Source of the DNA: Sphagnum compactum
Lineage: Eukaryota > Bryophyta > Sphagnopsida > Sphagnales
Assembly (NCBI GenBank): GCA_965153455.1
Contig: OZ234503.1
Coordinates: forward strand, 4,588,001-4,652,000
Length of the DNA: 64,000 nucleotides
Direction of reading: 5' to 3'
The translations under genes were made by a program, and so were the position numbers. Below the pieces are notes generated by a model. That model worked only from the letters and a program-made list of their open reading frames with translations. It had not been told where the DNA came from and searched no databases. Below are positions 12,201 through 23,877 of the stretch, in pieces. The stretch's first letter is position 1, and the number at the start of each line of letters is the position of its first letter.

Positions 12201-13720
12201 TGTGTTAATTTTGTTAGCAATAATGTCATTTCATTTTTTGACATATTATATGGAACTTGATATTGGGGTCTTTTGCATGTGTTGATGTTATTTAAACAAT
12301 TTGAACATATGTGTGGTTATTTTATGGTTTATCATTTCAATTTCTAAAAATGTGCAAATTTTTTGTGCTATTTATTTGTAACAATTTTAAGTTGTTTCAA
12401 AAAAATAATCTTTCACAACAAAAACATGGAGTTATTAGAACATCTTTAATTTTTTACCTATATGTATTAACATATTTTGATTCACATGTGTCTTCTTTTG
12501 AATTAATAATTTTTTTAATATTGTGTATTTCTTTGATATTTAAAAGTTGCATCCATTTTGTGTTGATGATCCAATTTTGGTATTTGGAATACAAACTTGT
12601 GGGCTTTTACTATTTGTGTACTTTAGGTGAGAAATAATTTGGGATTTTTTCCTTTTGATGTGTGGAAATTTATGTAGTAAAATCACAACTTGTGTAGAAA
12701 AAGTTTCTTTAGAATGGGATTTTGTTATTTTTGAGATAGTTTCAACATAAGGGGTCCAATCAAAAACGAATCTTTTTCTTTGTGTGATATTTTTTGTGAT
12801 TTACATTTAAATAAATCTTTGATTATTTGAACTATCTTTTCAACTATTGGAACATTTTCACCTATTGGCATCCCATTAACCGTTGGAACATTTTCAATTA
12901 TTGGGACATTTTCAACCATTGGTATATTTGTAGTCATTGATATATTTTCAATTATTGAAATATTTTGAACTATTGGTAAATCTTTCATTATGAAATGATT
13001 ATGTTCAATTATTGGAAATATTGGGATGTTATTAGGCATGGACATTGGAATTGCAAAACTAACAAAATTTTCTTTTACATGTTTTCCCCCCACATGTATT
13101 GAATATGATTATGTACTTGGGTTTTAGTAACATTGGTATTACATGATGAATTAAATAGTTGGACAAATGTATTTTAAAGGTGCATTTGAATAAGTTTCAA
13201 AGTTTTATCAAAACACAATCCAAGTCATCATTCCGATTTAAGTGTATTTTTTGGGCAAATGTTTGCATTTCTTATTTCATTGGTTTTGAGAGCATTGGGT
13301 AATCATCCAAATTTATAAATGATTTAGAATTTTGTGTCTCAAATTGAAATTGAGTGTTTCTAACATCACATGTATATTCAATTGGTTTAAAATGTTCATT
13401 ACTATAAGTAATATGTAAAGGGTCTATTTGGTAATTTAATCCAAACTTACACATAATTCTATTTGAATCTTTATTCGAAACATAGATTGGTCATTGTAAA
13501 TATTCAGCTATCTAAAAAATTGATGTAAAATCTCCCCATAAGCCGCCTATTGTTGCACTTTGGGACATTATTTCAATGTATTGATATTCATTGGAAACTT
13601 GACCATTATGTAAAACATATAGAAAAGTTGGGTTCAATTCCCTAAGATGACATTCTTGTGTTTTTTGTGTATTTGATGTTAAACATTCTTTTAAATATTG
13701 CTTACTATTTTGTCTTATTT
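9286..13720 (-). pseudogene. Decayed Helitron-type Rep/PIF1-helicase gene
   Basis: Read on the minus strand, high to low coordinates follow Rep then helicase. At 11100-10982 is YFHTLFKKDPSIFGQ... and FQNHGNEHDHGLLWI; the HDH is the two-histidine (HUH-type) metal site. After a frameshift comes FVDKYISCNVSLLPITLQNA (to about 10866), then KKKNHVVSKFHYPLPPM. At 9600-9300 is FRQLNKEQSLIFDDIIYRK, a ruined Walker A (LTKSVGTSNIFTLKL where GGAGTGKT is expected) and ASTSKVAFNIDG..IHSALN of PIF1-like helicases. Stops and shifts occur throughout. Upstream sequence (11.2-13.7 kb) keeps protein-like stretches that I assign to the N-terminal part with less certainty. Helitron termini were not found. Confidence 0.8.
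12725..13093 (-). pseudogene. Repeat-rich open frame inside the Helitron remnant
   Basis: The 122-codon frame holds degenerate repeats of the form (I/V)xENVPI(I/V), for example NISIIENISMTTNIPMVENV and PIIENVPTV. I recognise no family. It sits upstream of the Rep-like block and may be part of the element's N-terminal region or a microsatellite-driven open frame. No start signal or neighbour supports an independent gene. Confidence 0.3.
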
Positions 13721-13872
13721 GGAGGGATGTTAATGAATACTTTCATAAGTAAGATATGGAATCAAATAGACAATCACTAACATCATATGATGAAATTAAA
13801 CAAAGATTACATGAATATAAAACATCATTGAATGACAAAGATGTATTATACTACATATACCCATTTTTACAC

Positions 13873-14523
13873 TATGGATGGTTAGATGTATGGGTTGATG
13901 GTAGGTTGGCGCTAGTTGATTAGATGGATAGATAGCTAGATGCCTAGATGAATGGGTGAATAGGTGGATGGAAGCTAGGTGGATGGTTGGATGCCTAAAT
14001 GAATGGGGTGGATGAATGGGTGGAGGGATGGATGGATAATAGCAAGATGAATGTATGGATGGAAAACAAGATGGATGGATGGACTAGAAGGATGGTTAGA
14101 TGGCTAGATGGTTGGAAGGATCAAAGGCTAAATAGATGGCTAGTTGGATGGTAAGATGTATGGATTGACGAATGGAAGGATGTATGGATGGCTAGATGGT
14201 TTGATGAATGGGTGGATGGGTGGAAGGTTGAATGGATGGATCAATGGATGGTTATCAAGTTGGAGATTTTGATGGGTGGAAAGGTGAATAGATGCCTAGA
14301 TGGATAACAAGATTGATGGATGGATGTTTGAATGATTAGATGGATGATTAGATGAATGGGTGGATGGATAGAAGGCTAAAAATGGATGGATGAAAGAATG
14401 TACGGATTGCTTAGATGGCTAGATGGATATATGAATGTTTGAATGGATGGCTAAACAAATGGGTGGATGGAAAGCTAGATGGTCCAATGGATATGCCTAG
14501 ATGAATGGATGGATGGATGGATG
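13873..14523. repeat. Degenerate GATG/GGAT satellite
   Basis: About 650 bp are made of imperfect 4-bp units (GATG/GGAT) interrupted by TAGAT and AATGG variants. No coding content is expected. Confidence 0.9.
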
Positions 14524-15859
14524 ACCATGAACAAACAAAAAATGTTTCAATGCATGTGACCTTCTTGCAAAACCCTAACCCTAACATGAAATCATAATTT
14601 TGTAGGTTGTAATTTTGGATTTTTAAAAACATTGCGTAGATGTTGAAATGTTGTGAATATTCGAATTTTTGCAAATATTGGAATTTTGTAGATATAATTT
14701 TTTTGTAAATATGGAAATTTCATGTAAATTCAAAATGTATATGAAATGTACAATGCATGTGAAGAAGCAAAATTTGGATATTTGAATTATAAGTAATTAA
14801 AAACTTAGGTATTGAAATTCTAAAAAAACAAGTACTCAACTTAGTTTTAGAAAAACAAAAATTTGTTATGCAAATTCCATAAAAATGAAAGTTCTAGAAA
14901 TCAAAATTAAGTTCTTCACAAAATATCAAAACTTTGTTATCTTTGGGTTAGGTTTTTGGCCACCTAATTCAAGCTTCCATTTTGTGTTACTAGGCTCCAC
15001 ATCAACATGAAGATTTGATGAGGAGGGAAGAGGAATATGAATAAATTACCAAAAAACCAAAATTTGGAAAAACAAATCAGTTGAGAATTTGGTCACGCTT
15101 GTAGGTCTACCCTTCAATTAAAATATGATTTCCTTTTATATGTGACTCTTCAAAAATGGGATATATACCTTGCAAAATATTGTTCATATGTTGAGTTCAT
15201 TTTATATTGTAACGGGTTCAAACTTGGGCTAACATACGTTGCAAGAGATATTGAATTTAAAGTAATTTTGGTCGTAAAAAAATCAGCAAAAATCCAAAAT
15301 AAAAAAAAAATTGGATTTTAAATTCTCCCCCATTGAGATTTCCCAAACCACAAAGTTTCCTATTGCACTTTTGGTATTGGAAAGCTCTTGGAATTTTTAA
15401 TCACTTAAAATCACTTAAAATTCAATATCTCCCACATCCAAACTTCATATCTTACAAAATAAATTTAATTAAATCTTGTTCATTGAGATCTTTCCAACAA
15501 CACCAAATTTACATCCCAATTCCTTTGAAAAATTTCATATATGATTTAATTTATTTTCAATGAAAAATCATTCAATATTCAAGAACTTTTACATTGCAAG
15601 TCCAAATGTCATGAAACCAAGCTAGTGCACCCCTCTTCATAAAGAGCTTTCCAAAGATACCAAAAGTGTAATATGAAGTGCCTCGATTTGGGAGATCTAT
15701 TTATGAAGAAAGCTAATTTGTTTTGTTTGTTTGTCATTATGAAATATACCAAGTCAAGGCATTTCATATTACATTCTTGGTGTCTTTCAAAAGCTCTCCA
15801 TGAAGAGGGGTGCATGATTGGCTTGGTTTCAAATTGTTTTAATTTGTGGTGTAGAAGTT
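14524..15859. other. AT-rich intergenic sequence; no gene seen
   Basis: It contains a short CCCTAACCCTAAC telomere-like motif near 14572-14584. From about 15330 on there are diverged copies of the unit that makes up the palindrome to the right. No coding motif was found. Confidence 0.55.
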
Positions 15860-18800
15860 ATTAAATATTGAATGATTTTTTCACTAAAAATTACATTAAA
15901 TCATAACTAAAAATTTCAATGCAATTGGGATGTGCCTTTGGTGTTGTTGGAAAGATCTCAATGAGAAAAATTTAATGAAATTCTTTCCTCAGATTTGGAC
16001 TTAGGATGCAAGAGATATTGAATTTTAAGTGCTTTTTGTCACTGAAAATTCAAATAAATTGCAAAAAACTATGTTTTGGAAAGAAAAATTAATGGAAAAC
16101 ATGGTCACATTTGAAGGTCTACCATTCAAATCAAGTATGAGGAGATTGGATGTGCCTTTGGTGTTGGAAAGATCATGATGAACATGATTAAATGGAATTT
16201 GTTTCTTAAGTTTTGGACTTAGGATGTGGGAGATATTGAATTTAAAGAGATTTTGTCACAAAAAATTCAAATAAAATACAAAAAACAAGTTTTAGAAGGA
16301 ATAATCAGTTGAATAATGTGTTCACATTGCAAGTCTACCATCCAATTGAAGAATGATTCCTTTTCATGTTTGACTACTCAAAATTGAACATATATGTTGC
16401 AAAACAATGTTCAAATGTTGAGTTCACAATATTTTGTAATAGGGCCATCATAATATATGGGAGATGTTGAATTTTAAGTAATTTTTGTAATTGAAAGTTC
16501 AACAAAATCCAAATTATGAAGAAAATTTGAATTTTAACTATGTTCACATTTTGGGTCATTGCATTATTACAAATTTAACATCTCACGACTTAGTAATGGA
16601 AATCATGCAAAATTCGTTCATTCATAATTTGTACATTTCACACATTAATATTGTGTGTTAACATCATGTTTAACACATATATTTATAGGAAGATACAAAA
16701 TTTGTGTGACATTCGTTCATTCACATGTTTGTACTTCATCCATCAACACATTTGTTTGTGTGCAAAACCTATTTTGAACATATAGTATTTGTGTGTAAAA
16801 TGTACAAACCTATGAATGAACAAACTTCAAACAATTTTCATTACTAATTCATTGCATACTAAATTTGTGATAATAGGGCACATTGTATACCTTGCAAAAC
16901 AATGTTAATATGAAGTTGAGAAATCATGTTTACCATGTAATTCAAACTTATGATTTCCTTTCATATTTGATTATTCAAAAATGGGATATATAAATTATGA
17001 TACATACCTTGCAAAATGATGTTCATATGTTGAGTTCACCTTATATTGTAACGGGTCAACACTTGGGTCAACATCAGTTGTAGGACATACTAAAAGTTAA
17101 GTCATATTGGTCATTAAAAATTCAACAAAAATCTTAAACATGAAAAAAAAAGATTTAAACCTTTGTCACATTGAGATATCCCAAACCACAAGGTTTGCAA
17201 CACCTATTGGAGTCTTGGTAACATTGGAAAACTCTTGATGAGTAGGGGTGCAACACATTGGTTTCATGACATTTGAAGCTACAATGCAAAAGTTATTGAA
17301 TATTGAACAATTTTTTCAATAATAATTCAATTAAATCAAAACCAAAAAGTTAGCAAAATATGGGTGCATTCTTGGTACTATTGGGAAGATGTCAATGAGG
17401 AGGATTTAACGAAATTTGTTTCATGATTTTGAGACCTAATATGCATGATATATTGATTTTTGAATGGTTTTTGTCATGAAAATTCAAATAAAACTAAAAA
17501 ATCAAGTTTTGAAAGGAAAAATCAGATGAATAATGCATTCATAATGCACACTTGGAAAAAGCACAAACTTAACATGCAATTAAATATGATTTCCTTTCAT
17601 ATTGGGTTTAGGGTTTAGGGTTGGGCCAATGGCACAAGCCACACTAGTCTCTCTATGAAGGAAGGTAGTTTGTTTTGTTCTGTGTGTCTATCACTATGAG
17701 ATCTACTAAATTGAGGCGTTTCAAATTGCATTCTTCATGTCTTTGGAAAGCCCTCAACAAGGAGGGGTGCACTGAGTTGGTTTCATGATGTTTGGACTTG
17801 CGGTGTAGAGGTTCTTGAATATTGAATGATTTATTCACTGAAAATTAAAATAAATCATAGCTGAAAATTTCAGAGGAATTGGGATGTGACTTTGGTGTTG
17901 TTGGAAAGATCTTGATGAGCAGGATTTAATGGAATTTATTTTGTAAGATTTGGACTTAGGATGTGGGAGATATTGGATTTGAAGTGATTTTTGTTGCTGA
18001 AAATTCAAATAAACTACAAAAAACATGGTTTTGGAAGGAAAAATCAGTTCAGGATGTGGTCACACTTAAAGGTCTACCATTCAATTCAAGTATAAAGAAT
18101 TGGGATGTGCCTTGGGTATTTTTGGAAAGACCTCGACGAGCAACATTTAATGGAATTTATTTTGTAAGTTTTGGACTTACAATGCAAGAGATATTGAATT
18201 TGAAGTCATGATTTTTGTCAATGAAAATTCAAATAAAATTGCAAAAAACCAGGCTTTGGAAGGAAAAATTAGTTTGTGGGACGAGGTCACACTTAAAGGT
18301 CTATCATTCAATTCAATTATGGTTTCCTTTCATATTTAACTCTTCAAAAATTGATTACATACCTTGTGAAACAATTTCATATGTTGAGTTTTCCTCCTTT
18401 GTAATGGGTTCTCACTAGGGCCAAAGGCACAAACCACACTAGTGTGGCCTGTGCCGTTCACCCATCCCATTACAGAATAAGGTGAATTCAATATATGAAT
18501 ATTGTTAATTTATTTGAATTTTCATGACAAAAATCAATCAAAACCAGAGATTTTTATTTCTGTTTCCATTTTTGTTATGTAGCTGAAGTTGTGACCATCC
18601 ATGAAACAATTTAGCCAACATCTGGCTATAAACATCATATGGAAGTCAAAAAGTTTTAGGATCCTTCACATTTTTGGCTACATGTTAGAAGCCAATACAA
18701 CAAAAATCTCGCTATTTTCAAGGAAAAACATTCAGAATTTTGTCAAAAAGCTGGCTAATCTTGAAACCCAGAAAACACTCATTTTTAGCCAGTTTTGAAA

Positions 18801-20510
18801 AATAAAATAAAATAATGATCTGGCTAGCTAGAAAAAATGGGCTACTCAGAATTTAATATCTCATGCATATTAGGTCTGAAAATTATGAAACAAATTCTGT
18901 TAAATCGTAAAATCATTGACATCTTTCCAATAGTACCAAGAATGCTTCCATATTAACTAAAAGTTTTGGTTTTCGCTTAATTTAATTATGATTGAAAAAG
19001 TTGGTCAATATTCTTAATGACTTTTGCACCATACCTTAAACCCTAAACCCTAAACCTAAACCCACACCCCTCATTGAGAGCTTTCCAATGGTACCAAAAG
19101 TGCAACAAAAACCTTGTGATTTGGAAGATCTCAATGTGACAAAGTCCATTTTTTCTTCATATTTTGAATCTTTGTTGAATTTTTAGTGACCAATATTATT
19201 TAAAATTCAGTGTCTCCTTCAACTTGTGTTGGCCCAATTGTGTACCCATTACAATATAGAGTGAACTCGACATATAACATTGTTTTGCAAGTTATATATT
19301 CCAGTTTTTAAGAATTATGTTTTGAAAGGAAAATATGTGGCCTCTACCATTGGCCCAACCAATTATAGAATAAGGTGAACTCAATATACGAACATTTTTG
19401 TGCAAAGTATATATATTCAATTTTTGAAGAGTCAAATATGAAAGGAAATCATATTTAATTGCATGTTAGACATACATTCTCAAAGTGTGCATTGTGAACG
19501 CATTATTCAACTGATTTTCTTTTCATAACCTGATTTTTCTAAATTTTTTGAATTTTCATGACAAAAATCACTCAAAAATCAATATATCATGCATATTAGG
19601 TCTCAAAATCATGAAAAACAAATTCCATTAAATCCTACTTGTTGACATCTTTCCAATAATACCAAGAATGAACCCATATTTTGCTAATTTTTTGGTTTTG
19701 ATTTAATTGAATTATTATTAATAAAATTGTTCGATATTCAATAACTTTTGCAACCTAGCTCCAAATGCCACGAAACCAATGTGTTGCACCCCTACTCATC
19801 AAGAGCTTTCCAACGCTACCAAGAGTGCAACATGAAACCCTGCATGTGGTTTGAGAGATCTCAATGTGACAAAGTCTAAAATCCAAATTTTCTCCATATT
19901 TAGGATTTTTGTTGAATTTTTAATGACCATTATGACATAAAGTACTCAACATCTGAACATTATTTTGCAAAGTGTATGTCCAATTTTTGAGTAATCAAAT
20001 ACGAAAGGAAATTGCTCTTCAATTGGATGGTAGACTTGCAAATGTGAAAATTATTCCTTCCAAAACCTGTGCTTTGTATTCTATTTGAATTTTCAGTGAC
20101 AAAATATCACATAAAATTCAATATCTCCCACATCCTAAGTCCAAAACTTAAGAAATAAATTCCATTAAATCATGTTCATCATGATCTTTCAAACAATACC
20201 AAAGGCACATCCCAATTTCCTCGTACTTGAATTGAATTGTAGACCTTCACCGAATTGAATGGTACATTCTCCACCGATTTTTCCTTCCAAAAGATGATAT
20301 TTTGCAATTTATTTGAATTTTCAGTGACAAAAAACCACTTAAAATTCAATCTCTCCCACATCCTAAGTCCAAATCGAAGGAAAGAAATTTCATTAAATCC
20401 TTCTCATCAAGATCTTTCCAACAACACCTAAGGCACCTCCTCATTGCTCTGAAATTTTCTGTTATGATATAATTGAATTTTCAGTGAAAAATTCATTCAA
20501 TATTCAAGTC
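15860..20510. repeat. Imperfect palindrome of about 4.6 kb built from a repeated unit
   Basis: Segments on the left reappear as reverse complements on the right in mirror order. About 15860-16550 pairs with about 19850-20500, and about 17150-17610 with about 19440-19880. Sequence near 18360-18440 pairs with 18450-18510 around the small palindrome CCACACTAGTGTGG. Shared tracts include GATGTGCCTTTGGTGTTG, GGACTTAGGATGTGGGAGAT and GAGTAGGGGTGCAACACATT. Direct copies of the same unit also occur near 17870-18240. The left arm carries an extra block of about 0.6 kb at 16550-17150. Short telomere-type TTTAGGG runs lie near 17600-17620 and 19034-19063. No protein motif was found, so this looks like a fold-back-type non-coding repeat. 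Confidence 0.8.
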
Positions 20511-21388
20511 AAGTTCTTTCAAAAGTCAAGCTTGTTTTGTTTTTGGGGGTCAGTTCAGAATTTCCTCCACCAACACTTTCACTTATATCTCTGGTTTAGT
20601 CTTTGGAAGATTCAAAGCAAATTAAACATTTGGTTGATCCAGAGTTTTTAGTTAACGCTTTGTTTCATTAGATTGTTGTTCACTCAATATCTTCATTCAG
20701 AGCAAAACCAATCAAGATGATTTAGGTGAACAAAACAAAGCTCAAACTTGAAAGACTAAGTGCAATATAAAGTTGTTTGGTGTCTTAGATGTGCAGTTGG
20801 GAGATTGATGCCTGAAAGAAGCAAGGAATACTCCACCTTAACACTTTGGAATAGAACATTGAACTTTGAATTGGATGATCTTGGTCTCATTACAAAGTTT
20901 TCAATGATAGCTATAAAATAATGGGCTTGCATCGCCAAAATATGGTTGTTTCTCAATAGTTAGGAGTGTTTGAAAAGTTGTGAAAGTAACTCCTGACTAT
21001 TCAAAGTACAAATTTGAGAAGCAAATCATGTTTGATTGCAGAATGACCTTATATGCGCATAAAACAACAGATCATCACCTGAGTCATCATGAATATAAGC
21101 AGTAACAAGTTGTCATGACAACCCAGTGAAGTCTAGTTGTAGACAAGTAAACAATAATCCACCAACCCAAAATTATCAGGCAAAACATTATCCAAACATC
21201 TGAGTTCTGTGTCTCAGGTGCATTTCTGGAAGCAACAGGAAGACTCCGTCATATGAAGTCAGGTAGCACTTGAGAGACATAGTTAATTCACAAAGTCAAT
21301 TGGTTCTGTTCAAGTATTTCAAACTTCCCCCTTTCCTGAATCTAATCTAATATGTTTTGAGCCTCTGTTCCAAAACTGCCCAAGTGGT
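20511..21388. other. 3' flank of the gasdermin-like gene
   Basis: This probably contains the 3' UTR of the minus-strand gene that ends at 21389. Short open frames carry no recognisable motif. Confidence 0.5.
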
Positions 21389-23214
21389 TCAATCATCATT
21401 GTTATCATTGTCGACTGCATTCACAATCTCCAAGCATTGCAAGTCCTCATCATCCTGCTGATCACCAGCAGGTAGGTTCCGAAAGAGCCCCTCCAAATGC
21501 ATTTGTGAAGAGCTGTTGTCCCCACTCTTACGATACCGTGTGACAGGTGGACGCTTCCCTGCATTGAGCTTATGATTGACATAGCCACCGGCAGAATCAT
21601 ATTGTGCACATATAGCCCTGTATGCAAACATGAAAGGCTTCTTGTCTTGAGCTATGAAGTCCAAACTATCACCCTGTGTTGTAGAAGCTTCAATCTGGCC
21701 CCCAACAGGACCAGGCACGCCAAGGGCAAGTAAAGCAGGTCCACTGGTGTGGGCTCCTCCACCCATAGAGTTGGAATCAGCTGATGCAACAGTCAGCTTT
21801 TCTGCATACAGGATCTCAGTAATCACCCAAAGCTCCCGTCCTCTGCAATTTCCACACATTCAACCCCCATTTGGAATTAGGGCAATTGCTGCATTTTCCA
21901 TCCTGGTTGAGACCACCATAAACAAAGTAGAAAATGTCTGCAAAAGCCCTGATATGCTCCTTTGTCACAGCATAGCTTTGGCCAATCCTTTCAGCCATTC
22001 AATATGGAACCTTCCAGCAACCTGGAGATACATTGCTTGGGCACTGAAGGGTTTTGGCCATCTTGTGTGCTGATTGAGTAGGTGTTTAATTGATTATGAA
22101 CTCATCTCCAGTGCCAAAGATGACACTGATGGGGTCACATACATCTGGACGCTACTTGGATACATCTGGGTACCAATCTCGGCACCTTCTCAACACCTTC
22201 AAAATCGACAGAACATGGGAGTTGCAGCAATAAAAAATGTTTCACATGTGGAAAGGAAAACCTGTCCAGGGCTCTATGCTGTCAAAATGATGAAATGCAA
22301 AAGCAATCTTGCAGTTTTGGTCTGGGAGTTGGGTAACTTGCCCTTTGCTGAAGCGACCAGCTGGGGGCCATTTGAGGATCCTCTTGTTAATGTCTGGCTT
22401 CCACATTTCTTCACTTATGATTTCTGTAAGCTCTTCCTTGTCCACACCAGCGGTTTTAACACGTTTCAGGCTGCATTTCAGATGTTTGGCATTACGGAAC
22501 TGAAGATTTGCATCCCCAAAGACAATCAAGAGACTACCAATCACTGAAGTTGAAGACTTGAGATTCACGTTGATGTCGGGGATTGAGTGGTTGCATCTGA
22601 AAAGCGTTTCATCACCTTGTGCACCCACTGCGCAAGATGACACCGAAACAATTTGCATACACTTCAGGTATCCAGTTACAGATCCAGTTGCAGACAAAAT
22701 CATCTTGAAGGAAGTCAATTATGCTGTAAATCCATACCCAATTCTCATTACCGATTGTAAGCGGTACCCAAATGGACCGATGAGCCCTTGCACATCAAAT
22801 GGCAGCTTCTTGGAATCAAGACTTTCATCAGAGATGCACAGGATTCAAGGCCTCCTCTTCAACAGCAAACAAACTTTTCTTTGGTGCAATCTAGCTTAAC
22901 TACATATCAATGATCACAAGCTGAATCGACTGAGAGTACTGAAACTTAGGGTAGAAGAATAGATCAGGTGGCTGATCCTTACCGCCAGTCCTTTGGAAGC
23001 TTTCCAGCCCATCACGGAGACGTTCCTGGGTCTCGGTGAATTCTTGACCTTGTCTACCCAATGTGACCATGGAGCCAACTTTCTCAAGGACAGGGGTGGT
23101 GAAGCCCTGCCGGTCTGTCTTGATCAAAACATCCAGCAGATTCAACGTCTTCAAAGGGCTCACAGCGACGGCACTGTGCTCCTGGTACAGATAATTGCTC
23201 CATTGATTGACCAT
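21389..23214 (-). CDS. Gasdermin-like pore-forming protein (putative)
   Basis: A four-exon model fits in phase: 22904-23214, 22768-22821, 22358-22596 and 21389-21840, giving 351 aa. Motif order resembles the gasdermin N-terminal domain. The N-terminus has AVAVSPLKTLNLLDVLIKTD, like the first hairpin. A YPKFQYSQSI block follows in exon 1. Exon 3 has VIGSLLIVFGDANLQF and then VDKEELTEII. Exon 4 has RELWVITEILYAEKLTV (about residue 203) and KPFMFAYRAICAQYD (about 270-283). The remaining 68 residues form a short tail ending in DNDNNDD, in place of the large C-terminal repressor of mammals. Known gasdermins form membrane pores after the tail is cut off. Exons 1-2 are the least certain: GTAAGG at 22982 is a competing donor. 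A second in-phase exon 3 donor at 22262 would add 32 residues. The assignment is by eye; an unrelated plant-specific protein remains possible. Confidence 0.68.
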
Positions 23215-23407
23215 CGCTCTGACACCCAAGCTGCTGCTGCTGCTGCTGCTATAATACCTATTCTTAAAAGAGAATGAAAGAAGAAGAAGAAGCAGACTCG
23301 TTTAGATCCGAAGGTGGAGATACAAATTGCAAACAGGTACGGCTACTATTTGATTGAGCTGCCCCAAAGACAAAGCTGATGTACGGCTGTTGACTGAAGC
23401 ATCACGC

Positions 23408-23415
23408 TATAAATA
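23408..23415 (-). promoter_or_regulatory. TATA-like box of the gasdermin-like gene
   Basis: TATTTATA on the minus strand lies about 195 bp upstream of the ATG at 23214, in a locally GC-richer stretch. A (GCT)n run just upstream of the ATG (about 23230-23251) would fall in the 5' UTR. The spacing is consistent with a core promoter but not proof of one. Confidence 0.4.
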
Positions 23416-23571
23416 CCCACCCCCCCCAATCGAGCACTGTGCGGTGCCATTTGTGGGCTTGACAGTGCAGCCCTGCGGAGGACCGTGTGGTTCTGCCGCA
23501 GGGTTTTCATTTTTGGCTGTTGTTCTTCTAGAAATAAGACCATTAAAAAAAAAGGTTGTGCTTGCTCCTAA

Positions 23572-23640
23572 AATCTATGCCAGTGGTTAGAGCGATCTCT
23601 GTTAGTAGAGAGGTTCAGGTTGTGCGAACCTAGTGCACTG
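23572..23640 (+). repeat. tRNA-like sequence, possible SINE head
   Basis: CAGTGGTTAGAGCG resembles a tRNA A box, and GGTTCAGG...GCGAACC about 35 bp later resembles a degraded B box. I see no complete cloverleaf or acceptor stem, so it is more likely a tRNA-derived SINE fragment than a tRNA gene. It lies upstream of the gasdermin-like gene. Confidence 0.4.
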
Positions 23641-23848
23641 CAAAGGAAAAGAATATTTGCAGAACATTGGGATGCAAAACATTTCTGTTTTTTTCGCAAT
23701 ACCTGTAGAACATTGAAAGTCGTGCTGCAAGTCAATTGGGCCTCATAGTTTTTCCACGATAGAGGGATAGAGAGGAATACCGTAGCTGTGCAAATTGGAA
23801 TACGTCTCTCAATCTCATAACCACACCATGATTCAAAGTGCCCCCGGG

Positions 23849-23877
23849 TCTTTCTTTCTTTCTTTCTTTCTTTCTTT
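23849..23877. repeat. (TTTC)n microsatellite
   Basis: About seven TTTC units in a row. Confidence 0.9.

Noticed and set aside
12311-12637. Phe/Leu-rich plus-strand frame as a membrane protein gene
   Set aside because: It is antisense to the AT-rich Helitron remnant; the hydrophobicity follows from T-rich codons.
22558-22899. Plus-strand open frame of 113 codons
   Set aside because: It is antisense to the gasdermin-like exons 2-3 and their intron, and has no motif of its own.
23572-23640. Functional tRNA gene
   Set aside because: Only A- and B-box-like blocks are present; no complete cloverleaf or acceptor stem could be drawn.
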